From assembly GCA_000437675.1 (NCBI GenBank), contig FR901754.1:21398-45220 (forward strand): a stretch of DNA of 23,823 bases, in the 5' to 3' direction. Below, piece after piece: positions 12,837 to 21,496 of this stretch. Positions within the stretch are counted from its first letter, which is position 1, and each line of letters opens with the position of its first letter. Below the pieces are notes generated by a model. The model saw nothing but the letters and a program-made list of their open reading frames with translations, ran no database searches and was not told where the DNA came from. The position numbers were made by a program, and so were the translations under genes. Source of the DNA: Prevotella sp. CAG:891 (GTDB lineage Bacteria > Bacteroidota > Bacteroidia > Bacteroidales > Bacteroidaceae).

Positions 12837-15176
12837 ATGAGAATTCATAAGAAACACAATCTGCGCCGCGCTGCATTTGTTACGCTGCTTGTTGCAATCA
12901 GCAACTCGAATTTTGCCCAAACTCCGGTTCAACCCGACAGCGTAAACACGGGCAACAACAAAGAAGAGGGAAACCGCAACGTAATGTTGAATGCGGCCTC
13001 AGCCAATGGCCCGCGCGAAATTTCAATAGGTTTGCCAGGGGGCGATGTCAATGTACTCGAAAACGGCTTGCCCGTGGTGTTCAATACTAATCCGCACAAT
13101 GTCAACACGCATTGGCGTGGCGATGGTTCACTCTCGCATACGGGCCTGCTCAAAATTTCGGAAACGGCCATTACAACAGGCAACATAGGTTATGCCGTCA
13201 ATTCGTTCGGGAAACTGGGAACTGACAAAACCAACCTGGTCAATGGCACACTGAATTATCACGCCAATCATTTCGGACAGCAACAGTTCGACCTCAACTT
13301 AGACGGTGCCATCGGAAAAGGCTGGTATTATGCCGGCAGTGTTTATCAGAACTTCGACCCGGGAAGCTTCAAGCTGCGCTTTGCACAATATCAGGACCGA
13401 ACGCAAATTTACAAGTTCGCCCTGACAAAAACCTACAACGAGGGACGCGGACGCCTGTCGGCCATTTATCATTACTCCAACTCTCACTGGCTGTCGAATG
13501 CCACAACCGGGGCACCGTTCATTTATGTTGGCGATGGTTCGGTAAAGGAAATACCGGGATTCGCGCTCGGAACATCGAGCTACCTGCCCAATCAGTCGAG
13601 CATTGCCTATATGGATATGCGCACGGGCGAAATAAAAAACATTTCACTCTACGACGCCACTGCAAGCCGTGGCAACCAAATCACCCTGCTCAACAATTAT
13701 CGCTGGGACAATGGTTTGGAATGGGACCTGCGCTTCAAATACGACCATGCCCTGGGTTCCTATCTGTACCAAACTCCGATGTCGCTCTCTGAAGTTAAAA
13801 CGGCCGATGGCTATTTCACGCAAAATGCCGATGGCACCCTCAAACCCTACGAAGGACACATTCAGAGCCGTATGTCGTGCTTTAACCGCGGACGCATCGA
13901 TGAAACTTTCCTGACCACCGAATTGAAGCGGCAACTTCACAACATGACGTGGCGTGTGGGCATCAACCAGTGGCATTACTTTGCCGACTATGCTTCAAAC
14001 ACCACCATGTACGACCACAACGTACAGGCCATGCCCGAAATGCTCTATCACCCTGAGCAGCTTGCCGAAAAGCATTATTACGGCAATACGCCTTACTACA
14101 ACTTTAACCAGAATGCCTCGGAATACTACCGCGGACACGAGAACAAACTGGCGCTCTATGCCACACACAATTGGGACATCACGCCGAAGTTCAATGTGTA
14201 CTATGGTGCCCGACTGGAATGGCATCGCTCAAAAGGGAAAAATGCGGCTGTGCGCAATGCCGACGGCAAATATGTGGGCCGTTTTGCAAACTACCACTTA
14301 GGGGCAACTGCTCCCGACGGAACTGTCATTGCGCCCGTAGACTACGAACATAATTGGCTCAACATGGCCTACACTGCGGCACTCACCTACAAAATGACAA
14401 AGCAGTTTGGCTTTACAGCTGACTTTACCTACAACACGCAGCACCCGGCTATGAACTCGTTTGCTCCAGCCGAAATGCCTAACACGGGCCGAATTTCAAT
14501 TCCTCTGGGCAGAGCGGGTATTTATTACAACAACGACTGGATAAGCCTCACCTCGCTATTCAGCTACATCAGCAAAACCAACAACAACTCAACACTCAAC
14601 CTGATTAACCCGAACAACCCATCGGACATCAAGGCCTCTGCACTTACCTACGACATCCAAACTTTGGGATGGACCACCGATGCGGTTGTACGTCCGTTCA
14701 AGGGATTCGAATTCCACTTCCTGTTCACTTATCAAAAACCTACTTACAAGAAGTACGAAACCGGAGTGACCTTTGCCGATGGTACAGAAAGCAAAATCAA
14801 TGCCACCGGAAACATTGTCACCGAAATTCCGAAAGTTTTAGTTGAACTCGACCCTTCCTACTCGTTCCTTAAAAACGATGCGCTACGTATTTGGGCTTCG
14901 TTCCGCTATTTTTCGAAAACCTATGCCAATATCAAAAACGCATACTACTTCAACGGACGCTGGGAAACTTTTGGCGGTGTTGACTGGAAGGTCAACAAGT
15001 ACTTGCAATTAGGATGCACCGTCATCAATTTCCTGAACCAAACCGGTGCTAAGGGCTCAATAGCCGGGGCCGAACTGGTTGACAAGGAGGATGCTGCGGC
15101 ATACAACGGTGCCTGGATGTCGGGCAGCTACATTCGCCCGTTCACCGTTGAATTCTCGGCAAAAATCACATTCTAA
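12837..15176 (+). CDS. TonB-dependent receptor-like outer membrane protein
   Basis: 779 residues. A signal peptide ends near Ala27 (SNSNFA, then Q). No CarboxypepD-like N-terminal domain is present. A short plug-like part (about 48-160: MLNAASANGPREISIGLP, then ENGLP) leads into a long beta-barrel rich in alternating aromatic strands, and the chain ends in phenylalanine (SAKITF), as barrel proteins do. The family is that of the SusC-like and other TonB-dependent receptors that import substrates across the outer membrane using TonB. There is no SusD partner. With a GH32 gene 52 bases after it, the expected substrate is a fructan, sucrose or an oligosaccharide of fructose. Substrate is inference from the neighbours. 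Confidence 0.82.
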   Translation: MRIHKKHNLRRAAFVTLLVAISNSNFAQTPVQPDSVNTGNNKEEGNRNVMLNAASANGPREISIGLPGGDVNVLENGLPVVFNTNPHNVNTHWRGDGSLSHTGLLKISETAITTGNIGYAVNSFGKLGTDKTNLVNGTLNYHANHFGQQQFDLNLDGAIGKGWYYAGSVYQNFDPGSFKLRFAQYQDRTQIYKFALTKTYNEGRGRLSAIYHYSNSHWLSNATTGAPFIYVGDGSVKEIPGFALGTSSYLPNQSSIAYMDMRTGEIKNISLYDATASRGNQITLLNNYRWDNGLEWDLRFKYDHALGSYLYQTPMSLSEVKTADGYFTQNADGTLKPYEGHIQSRMSCFNRGRIDETFLTTELKRQLHNMTWRVGINQWHYFADYASNTTMYDHNVQAMPEMLYHPEQLAEKHYYGNTPYYNFNQNASEYYRGHENKLALYATHNWDITPKFNVYYGARLEWHRSKGKNAAVRNADGKYVGRFANYHLGATAPDGTVIAPVDYEHNWLNMAYTAALTYKMTKQFGFTADFTYNTQHPAMNSFAPAEMPNTGRISIPLGRAGIYYNNDWISLTSLFSYISKTNNNSTLNLINPNNPSDIKASALTYDIQTLGWTTDAVVRPFKGFEFHFLFTYQKPTYKKYETGVTFADGTESKINATGNIVTEIPKVLVELDPSYSFLKNDALRIWASFRYFSKTYANIKNAYYFNGRWETFGGVDWKVNKYLQLGCTVINFLNQTGAKGSIAGAELVDKEDAAAYNGAWMSGSYIRPFTVEFSAKITF

Positions 15177-15228
15177 GATACTAACTGCTACCCTAAATTT
15201 TACAAACATTCAAAAAACAACCATTATC

Positions 15229-17103
15229 ATGAAAACTCATAATTTCTGCGCACTCATCAGCACTGCTTTCTTAGCTGCTTGCTCGGTAGCTCCCAACAGC
15301 CAACTGACTATAAATCACACCAACGACTCAACCGCTGTCGTCAACATTGAAAATGCGCCCAAATATGTGCTTCTGCCCATTCAGGAAAACAAGCCCGAAG
15401 TGCAGATAATGCTTAACGGCACACCGATGGATGTGCGTCTGGCGGTCGATAGCATTGACTACACCGTGCCTTTCCCCCTTCACGAAGGAGCCGCTCACGA
15501 TTCGCTCGTGGTGAAGGGCTTACCGGCCAACGCCGTAGCATGGAAGCACATGGAACTGGCCGATACTTTCGACACGACTAACCGCGAAACTTACCGTCCG
15601 CTTTTTCACCACACCCCGGCTTACGGTTGGATGAACGATGCCAACGGACTGGTATACAAGGACGGCGAATACCATCTGTATTTTCAATACAACCCCTACG
15701 GTTCGGTATGGGGCAACATGCACTGGGGGCATTCTGTTTCAACCGACCTCGTACACTGGAAACACCTTGAACCGGCCATTGCCCGCGACACGATGGGACA
15801 CATTTTTTCGGGATCGTGCATTGTCGATGCAGACAACACCGCGGGGTTCGGCAAAAATGCCATTGTGGCGTTCTACACCTCACACCTGAATTTGCCCGGC
15901 GGACATCAGCGCCAGCAGCAATGTGTGGCTTACAGCACCGACAACGGACGCACCTTTACGAAATACAGCAAGAACCCTGTACTCACGCCGTTCGACGGAC
16001 TCGAAAACTTCCGCGACCCGAAAGTGTTCTGGTATGCACCCGAAAAAAAATGGGTTATGATTGTCAGTGCCGACAAGAACATGCGCTTTTACGAATCGCC
16101 CAATTTGAAGGAATGGAAGTACATGAGCGAATTTGGACAGGGATACGGACCGCAGCCTAACCAGTTTGAATGCCCCGACTTTATTGAAATGGCAGTCGAC
16201 GGCAACGAGCAACATAAAAAGTGGGTTATGATTGTCAACATCAATCCGGGCTTTGTGTATGGCGGAAGTGGAACCATGTACTTTGTCGGCGACTTCGACG
16301 GACACCGGTTTGTATGCGACACCGAACCCTCTGAGGTGAAATGGCTGGACTGGGGCAAAGATCATTATGCCACGGTTTGCTACTCGAACACCGGCAACCG
16401 CGTCATTGCCATGCCCTGGATGAGCAACTGGCAATATGCCAACCTTACACCGACCCAGCAATTCAGAAGCTGCAACGCTTTGGCACGCGAACTGAAACTC
16501 TACACGGCACCCAACGGAAAACTCCTTGTAAGTGCTGCTCCTGTTGCCGAACTGAAGGCTTTGCGAAAGGATTCGCTTGAAATAGGCCAGATTAGCCTGG
16601 GCGAAAAAACGGTCAGACAACTGCCGGAAAAGGCCGAAAACGGGACGTTCGAACTGGAATTTACACTCCACCCCGAAAAGGCGACTACCTGCGGCGTGAA
16701 ATTGCTCAACGACAAGGGCGAAATGGTCAACATTTACTACGATGCCAAACAGCAGCGCATCGTGATGGACCGTACGCAAAGCGGTATCACTGATTTTGGC
16801 AAAAACGTGGCTCCGCATCATCTTGACAATGCCGAAAGCCTCAAACGCTACGAAACGCTGACCGTCAACTACCACAATGCCTTTGCACTGGGCACCTGGG
16901 CTCCCTTGTTCAACGATAAGGACAATGCTCACAAAGTCAGCATCTACGTTGACCGCAGTTCTGTTGAACTCTTTGTCGACGGAGGCCGCGTAGCAATGAC
17001 AAACCTGGTGTTCCCCACAAAGCCTTACAACCAGTTGCAGTTCTACGCTGAAGACGGACAGGCTCGCGTGAGCGATGCCAAGGTCTACGGCCTCGCACTC
17101 TAA
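15229..17103 (+). CDS. GH32 fructan-degrading lipoprotein
   Basis: 624 residues from the ATG at 15229; the in-frame extension back to 15079 overlaps the receptor gene and lacks a signal peptide. FLAACS gives a lipobox with Cys18. About 100 residues of an N-terminal beta domain precede the five-bladed propeller. The catalytic triad is visible: Asp137 in WMNDANG (nucleophile), Arg262-Asp263-Pro264 (transition-state stabiliser) and Glu314 in ECPD (acid/base). A C-terminal beta-sandwich follows, containing SVELFVDGG. The enzyme should release fructose from inulin, levan or sucrose at the cell envelope. GH32 members include exo- and endo-acting enzymes, and linkage preference cannot be read here. 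Confidence 0.93.
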   Translation: MKTHNFCALISTAFLAACSVAPNSQLTINHTNDSTAVVNIENAPKYVLLPIQENKPEVQIMLNGTPMDVRLAVDSIDYTVPFPLHEGAAHDSLVVKGLPANAVAWKHMELADTFDTTNRETYRPLFHHTPAYGWMNDANGLVYKDGEYHLYFQYNPYGSVWGNMHWGHSVSTDLVHWKHLEPAIARDTMGHIFSGSCIVDADNTAGFGKNAIVAFYTSHLNLPGGHQRQQQCVAYSTDNGRTFTKYSKNPVLTPFDGLENFRDPKVFWYAPEKKWVMIVSADKNMRFYESPNLKEWKYMSEFGQGYGPQPNQFECPDFIEMAVDGNEQHKKWVMIVNINPGFVYGGSGTMYFVGDFDGHRFVCDTEPSEVKWLDWGKDHYATVCYSNTGNRVIAMPWMSNWQYANLTPTQQFRSCNALARELKLYTAPNGKLLVSAAPVAELKALRKDSLEIGQISLGEKTVRQLPEKAENGTFELEFTLHPEKATTCGVKLLNDKGEMVNIYYDAKQQRIVMDRTQSGITDFGKNVAPHHLDNAESLKRYETLTVNYHNAFALGTWAPLFNDKDNAHKVSIYVDRSSVELFVDGGRVAMTNLVFPTKPYNQLQFYAEDGQARVSDAKVYGLAL

Positions 17104-17141
17104 GTCCTTACCGAAACCTTTTTCTTTTTTTAAAAAACAGC

Positions 17142-17313
17142 AAGTAGATGTTCCGAATCATCTCTTACATGTTGATTTGCGCCATTCTGCCCAAGCGGTT
17201 TGTTCTGTGTATTGTCAGTAAAAGCCCCGTGCAGAACTTGCCTATAAAAGCTATGCCAAGATGCAGCCATACCGGACAAAGCACCATGTAGCCATGATTT
17301 TGAACATCTACTT
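17142..17313. mobile_element. MITE-like element, 172 bp, between GH32 and permease
   Basis: The ends are inverted copies. AAGTAGATGTTC at 17142-17153 is the exact reverse complement of 17302-17313, and imperfect matching continues inward for about 40 bases (AATCAT, TACATG, TTTG). The end of a similar element, starting AAGTAGGTGTTCAAAATTAT, lies at 23791. No transposase is encoded and no clear target duplication is seen. It separates the first two genes of the operon from the last two. Confidence 0.6.
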
Positions 17314-17328
17314 AAAGTATAAACTTTT

Positions 17329-18501
17329 ATGATTACCACCCAACAAAGGAGCACCAACTTTTTATTCATGGTGCCTGTTATGTTCAGCTTTTTTGTCATG
17401 GGGTTTGTTGACCTTGTAGGCATAGCATCGAACTATGTCAAGGCCGACCTGCAACTGACAGATTCCACAGCCAACATATTTCCATCACTCGTTTTCTTCT
17501 GGTTCCTTATTTTCAGTGTTCCAACCGGACTGATGATGAACCGTATTGGCCGGAAACGCACCGTACTTCTCAGTTTGATTGTAACTGCGGTGGCCTTGGC
17601 GCTGCCACTTTGCAGCCACTCATTTGCAGTGATGCTCACCGCCTTTTCGCTTTTAGGCATTGGCAACACACTGATGCAAACTTCGCTCAACCCGCTGCTC
17701 AGCAGCATGGTCAGCGGCAAAAGCCTTTCGTCCATGCTCACCTTCGGCCAGTTTGTCAAGGCCATTGCCTCGTTTCTGGCTCCCATCATTGCTGCCTGGG
17801 GCGCACAGTTCAATGTGTTCGGCATGGGCTGGTACATTCTTTTTCCCTTCTACATGGTCATAGCCATACTGGCTGTACTGGTGTTGGGAGCCGTGCCCAT
17901 CGACGAGGAAAAGCCCAACGGCACATCAGGCTTCAGCGCCACCTTTGCGCTTCTGCGCAATCCTTTGGTACTTTGCTGCTTCATCGGCATCATGTGTCAT
18001 GTAGGCATTGACGTTGGCACCAACACCACCGCCCCCAAAATTCTGCAGGAATATGCAGGCCTGTCGTTGCTCGATGCGGGATTTGCCACATCAGTCTACT
18101 TTATTTTCCGCACCATAGGCTGTTTTTCGGGAGCCGTCATACTGGCTCGTGTGTCCGACCGCCTGTTCTTCTTCCTCAGTGTAGCACTCATGATTGCCGG
18201 ACTCTCAGGATTCATATTTCTTCGCAGCGAAACGGCTATCTACGTTTGCATTGCCCTCATCGGCTATGGCAACTCCAACATCTTTCCCATTACCATGGCG
18301 CAAGCCCTGAAAACTTGTCCCGACAAGAAAAACGAAGTATCCGGGCTCATGATTATGGGACTGTTTGGCGGAACCGTGTTTCCTTTGGCCATGGGCATGG
18401 CCAGCGATGGCGTAGGCAGCCAGATTGGTGCAGTAGCTGTGATGCTCGCAGCTGTGGCCTACCTGTTTTTCTTTGCCTTTAAAATTCAAAAAAACGGCTG
18501 A
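17329..18501 (+). CDS. MFS sugar permease, fructose-type, copy 1
   Basis: 390 residues with about twelve membrane helices and a short cytoplasmic loop between helices 2 and 3 carrying MNRIGRKRT, the major facilitator motif A. The family resembles the fucose/glucose-type sugar symporters found in Bacteroidetes sugar loci. Lying between a GH32 enzyme and a fructokinase, it should carry fructose (or sucrose) across the inner membrane with protons or another ion. It is about two thirds identical by eye to the permease at 20053, with fully conserved blocks such as MFSFFVMGFVDLVGIASNY and NEVSGLMIMGLFGG. No promoter is seen just upstream, so it is probably read from the operon promoter. Confidence 0.87.
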   Translation: MITTQQRSTNFLFMVPVMFSFFVMGFVDLVGIASNYVKADLQLTDSTANIFPSLVFFWFLIFSVPTGLMMNRIGRKRTVLLSLIVTAVALALPLCSHSFAVMLTAFSLLGIGNTLMQTSLNPLLSSMVSGKSLSSMLTFGQFVKAIASFLAPIIAAWGAQFNVFGMGWYILFPFYMVIAILAVLVLGAVPIDEEKPNGTSGFSATFALLRNPLVLCCFIGIMCHVGIDVGTNTTAPKILQEYAGLSLLDAGFATSVYFIFRTIGCFSGAVILARVSDRLFFFLSVALMIAGLSGFIFLRSETAIYVCIALIGYGNSNIFPITMAQALKTCPDKKNEVSGLMIMGLFGGTVFPLAMGMASDGVGSQIGAVAVMLAAVAYLFFFAFKIQKNG

Positions 18502-18549
18502 TTACGCCTATCTGCTTTTACTCACCTACTCTTTACATTTCAAAAAAAA

Positions 18550-19488
18550 ATGATGAACAACATCACTTCTCCTTATAGTTCCATTGATAATTTCGTACAA
18601 ACCGCAGCCCAACAGCCCACCTACGTTGTCGGCATGGGCGAAGCCCTTTGGGACGTGCTGCCCGAAGGCAAACAAATAGGCGGTGCCCCGGCTAACTTTG
18701 CCTTTCATGTTTCGCAGTTCGGACTCGAAAGCCGCGTAGTCAGCGCATTGGGTGCCGACAAGCTCGGTCTGGAAATTCGCGAAGTGCTTGCCCAACGTCA
18801 GCTGCAAGGCCTCATCGAAGAGGTGCCCTACCCCACCGGCACGGTGCAAGTTAGCATCGATGCCGAAGGCGTACCTTCGTACGAAATTAAGGAGGGAGTG
18901 GCCTGGGACAACATTCCCTTCACCCCTGCCCTACGCAATTTGGCCCAACATACCCGTGCTGTATGCTGGGGATCACTGGCTCAGCGAAGCATTGTGTCGC
19001 GCCAAACCATTGCACAGTTTCTTGATGCCATGCCCAACGACGAAGACCGACTGAAAGTGTTCGACATCAACCTGCGACAAAATTTCTATACCAAAGAAAT
19101 TATACAAAACAGTCTACGAAAGTGCAACATCTTGAAAATCAACGACGAGGAACTCGTCACCATCAGCCGTTTGTTTGGCTATCCCGGCATTGACTTGAAA
19201 GATAAATGCTGGATTCTACTGGCCAAATACAACCTTAAGATGCTCATTCTCACCTGTGGGGTCAATGGCAGTTACGTGTTCACACCCGGCAACGTATCCT
19301 TTGTCGAAACGCCCAAGGTCGATGTAGTCGATACCGTAGGGGCTGGCGATTCGTTCACAGCCACCATGGTGGCTTCGCTGCTCGAAGGACGTTCTGTCCG
19401 CGAGGCTCACGAACGTGCCGTTCGCATCAGTGCCTTTGTTTGTACGCAAAACGGGGCCATGCCGTTCCTGCCCGAGGAACTGAAGTAA
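18550..19488 (+). CDS. Fructokinase, PfkB (ribokinase) family
   Basis: 312 residues. It should phosphorylate fructose with ATP in the cytoplasm and so trap it for glycolysis. Ribokinase-family marks are GGAPANFA (44-51, the sugar site), WGSLAQRS (140-147), FDINLRQ (171-177), KINDEEL (196-202) and DTVGAGDSF (261-269), where Asp267 is the catalytic base. It starts 48 bases after the permease, and a terminator at 19687-19743 closes the operon. Fructose as substrate is favoured by context and by resemblance to bacterial fructokinases. Phosphorylation position is not readable from the sequence. Confidence 0.9.
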   Translation: MMNNITSPYSSIDNFVQTAAQQPTYVVGMGEALWDVLPEGKQIGGAPANFAFHVSQFGLESRVVSALGADKLGLEIREVLAQRQLQGLIEEVPYPTGTVQVSIDAEGVPSYEIKEGVAWDNIPFTPALRNLAQHTRAVCWGSLAQRSIVSRQTIAQFLDAMPNDEDRLKVFDINLRQNFYTKEIIQNSLRKCNILKINDEELVTISRLFGYPGIDLKDKCWILLAKYNLKMLILTCGVNGSYVFTPGNVSFVETPKVDVVDTVGAGDSFTATMVASLLEGRSVREAHERAVRISAFVCTQNGAMPFLPEELK

Positions 19489-19686
19489 AACTGCCTGCGG
19501 CTTCTGACCGCACAACCGGCCTTGCTTGCGGTTGCAACGATGCACCGAATTTACTACCTCAACACCAACGAAATACCCTCGAACGCCACTGCGCCCGGAT
19601 TGGATGGAGCGCGCCAATAATTGAAACTGGCCATACTTAAGGCTGTCGAATGGAGTTTTTCCTTATTCAGCCCAACACATATTACA

Positions 19687-19743
19687 AAGGTGCTTGAAAC
19701 CATTTCGCCACACAGGAGAAGCGGTTTTCGAGCACCTTTTTTC
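19687..19743 (+). terminator. Terminator of the fructan operon
   Basis: AAGGTGCTTGAAACC (19687-19701) pairs with GGTTTTCGAGCACCTT (19723-19738), followed by a T-run. The sequence is clearly related to the hairpin at 21387-21440, as expected from a duplicated block. Confidence 0.8.
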
Positions 19744-19915
19744 TTTTTATGGGCTAAATAGTATGCGTAGTAGTTTGGGGAAAAGACGCCATAAGCAGGA
19801 AGTTACAGGACGAAGCAAATGCCTGTGCCGGATGATGCTTTTTTTTTGGGGGGGGGCAGTGAAAATTGTTGCGCATACTTTTGCAACTCACTAAGGCATG
19901 CGCCGCTTAAGGAGA
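19744..19915. other. Gap between the two permease units, with T9-G9 tract
   Basis: No gene supported. A run of nine T followed by nine G (19839-19856) lies here. TGTTGCG (19867-19873) and TGCAACT (19882-19888) form a second, closer-set inverted pair resembling the operator arms. Confidence 0.5.
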
Positions 19916-19951
19916 TGTTGCAAATTTATAAAATTATGATGTAATGCAACA
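19916..19951 (+). promoter_or_regulatory. Operator-like inverted repeat of permease copy 2
   Basis: TGTTGCA (19916-19922) and TGCAACA (19945-19951) with a 22-base gap, the same arms and gap as at 12550-12585. Much of the gap is also shared (ATAAAA and ATGATG). The extra right arm seen in the first locus is degenerate here. Confidence 0.7.
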
Positions 19952-20002
19952 TTCTTGCATCTACTCGCTACGAATGTCGCTGCCACACCGCATTATTTAG
20001 CG

Positions 20003-20010
20003 TAAATTTG
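20003..20010 (+). promoter_or_regulatory. -7 box of permease copy 2
   Basis: TAAATTTG matches TAnnTTTG. It starts 52 bases after the last base of the right operator arm, exactly as in the first locus (12585 to 12637). The -33 position lacks TTTG, so this promoter may depend more on an activator. Confidence 0.6.
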
Positions 20011-20052
20011 TAAAATCTCATACATCACTCACAGCTACATAACTCCATTTTC

Positions 20053-21222
20053 ATGATCTCTTCTTCACGATGCACGCACCTGCTGCTGTTGCTGCCCCTC
20101 ATGTTCAGTTTTTTTGTCATGGGCTTTGTCGATTTGGTCGGTATTGCCTCGAACTATGCCAAAGCCGACTATCAGCTCACCGACACTACGGCCAATTTTC
20201 TGCCCTCGCTCGTGTTCTTTGGGTTTTTGCTTTTCAGCGTGCCCACAAGCATACTCATGAACAAAATCGGACGCAAGCGCACGCTGCTGCTTAGCTTGTG
20301 TGTCACCATGGCTGCCCTGCTGTTGCCCGTATTCAATAAAAGTTTTGCCGGAATGCTCGCTGCCTTTTCGCTGCTTGGCATTGGCAACACATTGATGCAA
20401 ACCTCGGTTACCCCATTGCTGAGCACGGTGGTGAGCGACGACGAACTGTCGTCGGCACTTACCTTTGGCCAGTTTGTCAAGGCCATTGCTTCTTTTCTGG
20501 CACCGCTCATTGCTGCCTGGGGGGTACATTACAATGTGTTCGGCATGAACTGGCGCATATTGTTCGTGGCATACATGCTCATTGCCGTGTTGGCCGTAAT
20601 GGTGCTGAGCGCCACCCCTTTCAGCGACGAAAAGCCTGCCGACACTTCGGGGCTACGAAGCACCTTTGCGCTCATGCGCCGGCCCATGGTGTGCGGCTGC
20701 TTCATCGGCATTCTGTGTCATGTGGGCATTGATGTGGGCATCAACGCCACCGCTCCGCGCATATTTCAGGAGTACGAAGGACTGTCGTTGACCCATGCCG
20801 GCAGGATCACTTCGTTCTACTTTATATGCCGCACCGTCGGGTGTCTGTTGGGTACCTTTTTCCTCTCGCGCGTGTCGAACCGCCGTTTCTTCGTCCTCAG
20901 CGTAGTTTGCATAATGTGCGGCCTCATCGGCTTTGCAGGGTTTCGCAGCGAAACAGCGCTTTACCTTTGCGTGGCACTCATTGGGTTGGGCAACTCGAAC
21001 GTGTTTTCCATCACGCTGACGCAGGCACTGCAAAGTTGCCCTGAGTACAAAAACGAGGTGTCGGGCCTCATGATTATGGGACTGTTTGGCGGTACCATTT
21101 TTCCGTTGGCCATGAGCATGACCAGCGATGGCATCGGTAGCCAGTTGGGAGCTGTGGCCGTGATGCTGGTGGCTGCAGCCTACTTGCTTTTCTTTGCATT
21201 CAAAATTCAAGGGAAACGCTGA
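20053..21222 (+). CDS. MFS sugar permease, fructose-type, copy 2
   Basis: 389 residues, intact, about twelve membrane helices, with motif A as MNKIGRKRT. By eye it is about two thirds identical to the permease at 17329, gap-free over most of its length, so it is a diverged duplicate. It has its own operator-promoter unit and is followed by a kinase remnant and a related terminator. The divergence with full reading-frame preservation suggests selection for function, perhaps a different affinity or sugar. The substrate is inferred to be fructose or a close relative. Confidence 0.86.
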   Translation: MISSSRCTHLLLLLPLMFSFFVMGFVDLVGIASNYAKADYQLTDTTANFLPSLVFFGFLLFSVPTSILMNKIGRKRTLLLSLCVTMAALLLPVFNKSFAGMLAAFSLLGIGNTLMQTSVTPLLSTVVSDDELSSALTFGQFVKAIASFLAPLIAAWGVHYNVFGMNWRILFVAYMLIAVLAVMVLSATPFSDEKPADTSGLRSTFALMRRPMVCGCFIGILCHVGIDVGINATAPRIFQEYEGLSLTHAGRITSFYFICRTVGCLLGTFFLSRVSNRRFFVLSVVCIMCGLIGFAGFRSETALYLCVALIGLGNSNVFSITLTQALQSCPEYKNEVSGLMIMGLFGGTIFPLAMSMTSDGIGSQLGAVAVMLVAAAYLLFFAFKIQGKR

Positions 21223-21247
21223 TTGCCAATTCGTAAGTAGACGCACA

Positions 21248-21358
21248 CAATGTCAGGAAATACGCCAGAGGTTTGCGCAGCGTGGACTGCAGGGACTCAT
21301 CGACGAATTGCCCTACCCCACCGGTACCGTGCAGGTAAGCGTCGACACTGAGGGCTAA
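21248..21358 (+). pseudogene. Remnant of a second fructokinase gene
   Basis: The frame reads QEIRQRFAQRGLQGLIDELP, then YPTGTVQVSVDTEG, and a TAA at 21356-21358. It matches residues 74-107 of the intact kinase at 25 of 34 positions without gaps. The N-terminal 73 residues, the catalytic end and a start codon are all missing. It lies 25 bases past permease copy 2, where the kinase sits in copy 1. It is the collapsed partner of a duplicated permease-kinase pair. Confidence 0.85.
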
Positions 21359-21386
21359 CACATAATTTTCCTTTTCTCCAACAACA

Positions 21387-21445
21387 AAGGTGCTTGAAAC
21401 CTCATTTCTCCACATCGGAGAGGGAGGTTTCAAGCACCTTTTTCT
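21387..21445 (+). terminator. Terminator of the second permease unit
   Basis: A perfect 17-bp stem, AAGGTGCTTGAAACCTC (21387-21403) with GAGGTTTCAAGCACCTT (21424-21440), then a T-rich stretch. It shares its left arm with the terminator at 19687. Confidence 0.8.
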
Positions 21446-21496
21446 TTATACCCAGCGGCTCTCATGCCACCGAGAGCATGAGTCCTTATGCCGGGC

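Noticed and set aside
15880..16932. Open frame of 350 codons on the minus strand
   Set aside because: It lies entirely antisense to the GH32 gene, whose catalytic motifs are complete; no motif is visible in the shadow.
17130..17423. 97-codon minus-strand frame over the 172-bp element as a transposase fragment
   Set aside because: It runs out of the element into the permease gene and shows no transposase motif.
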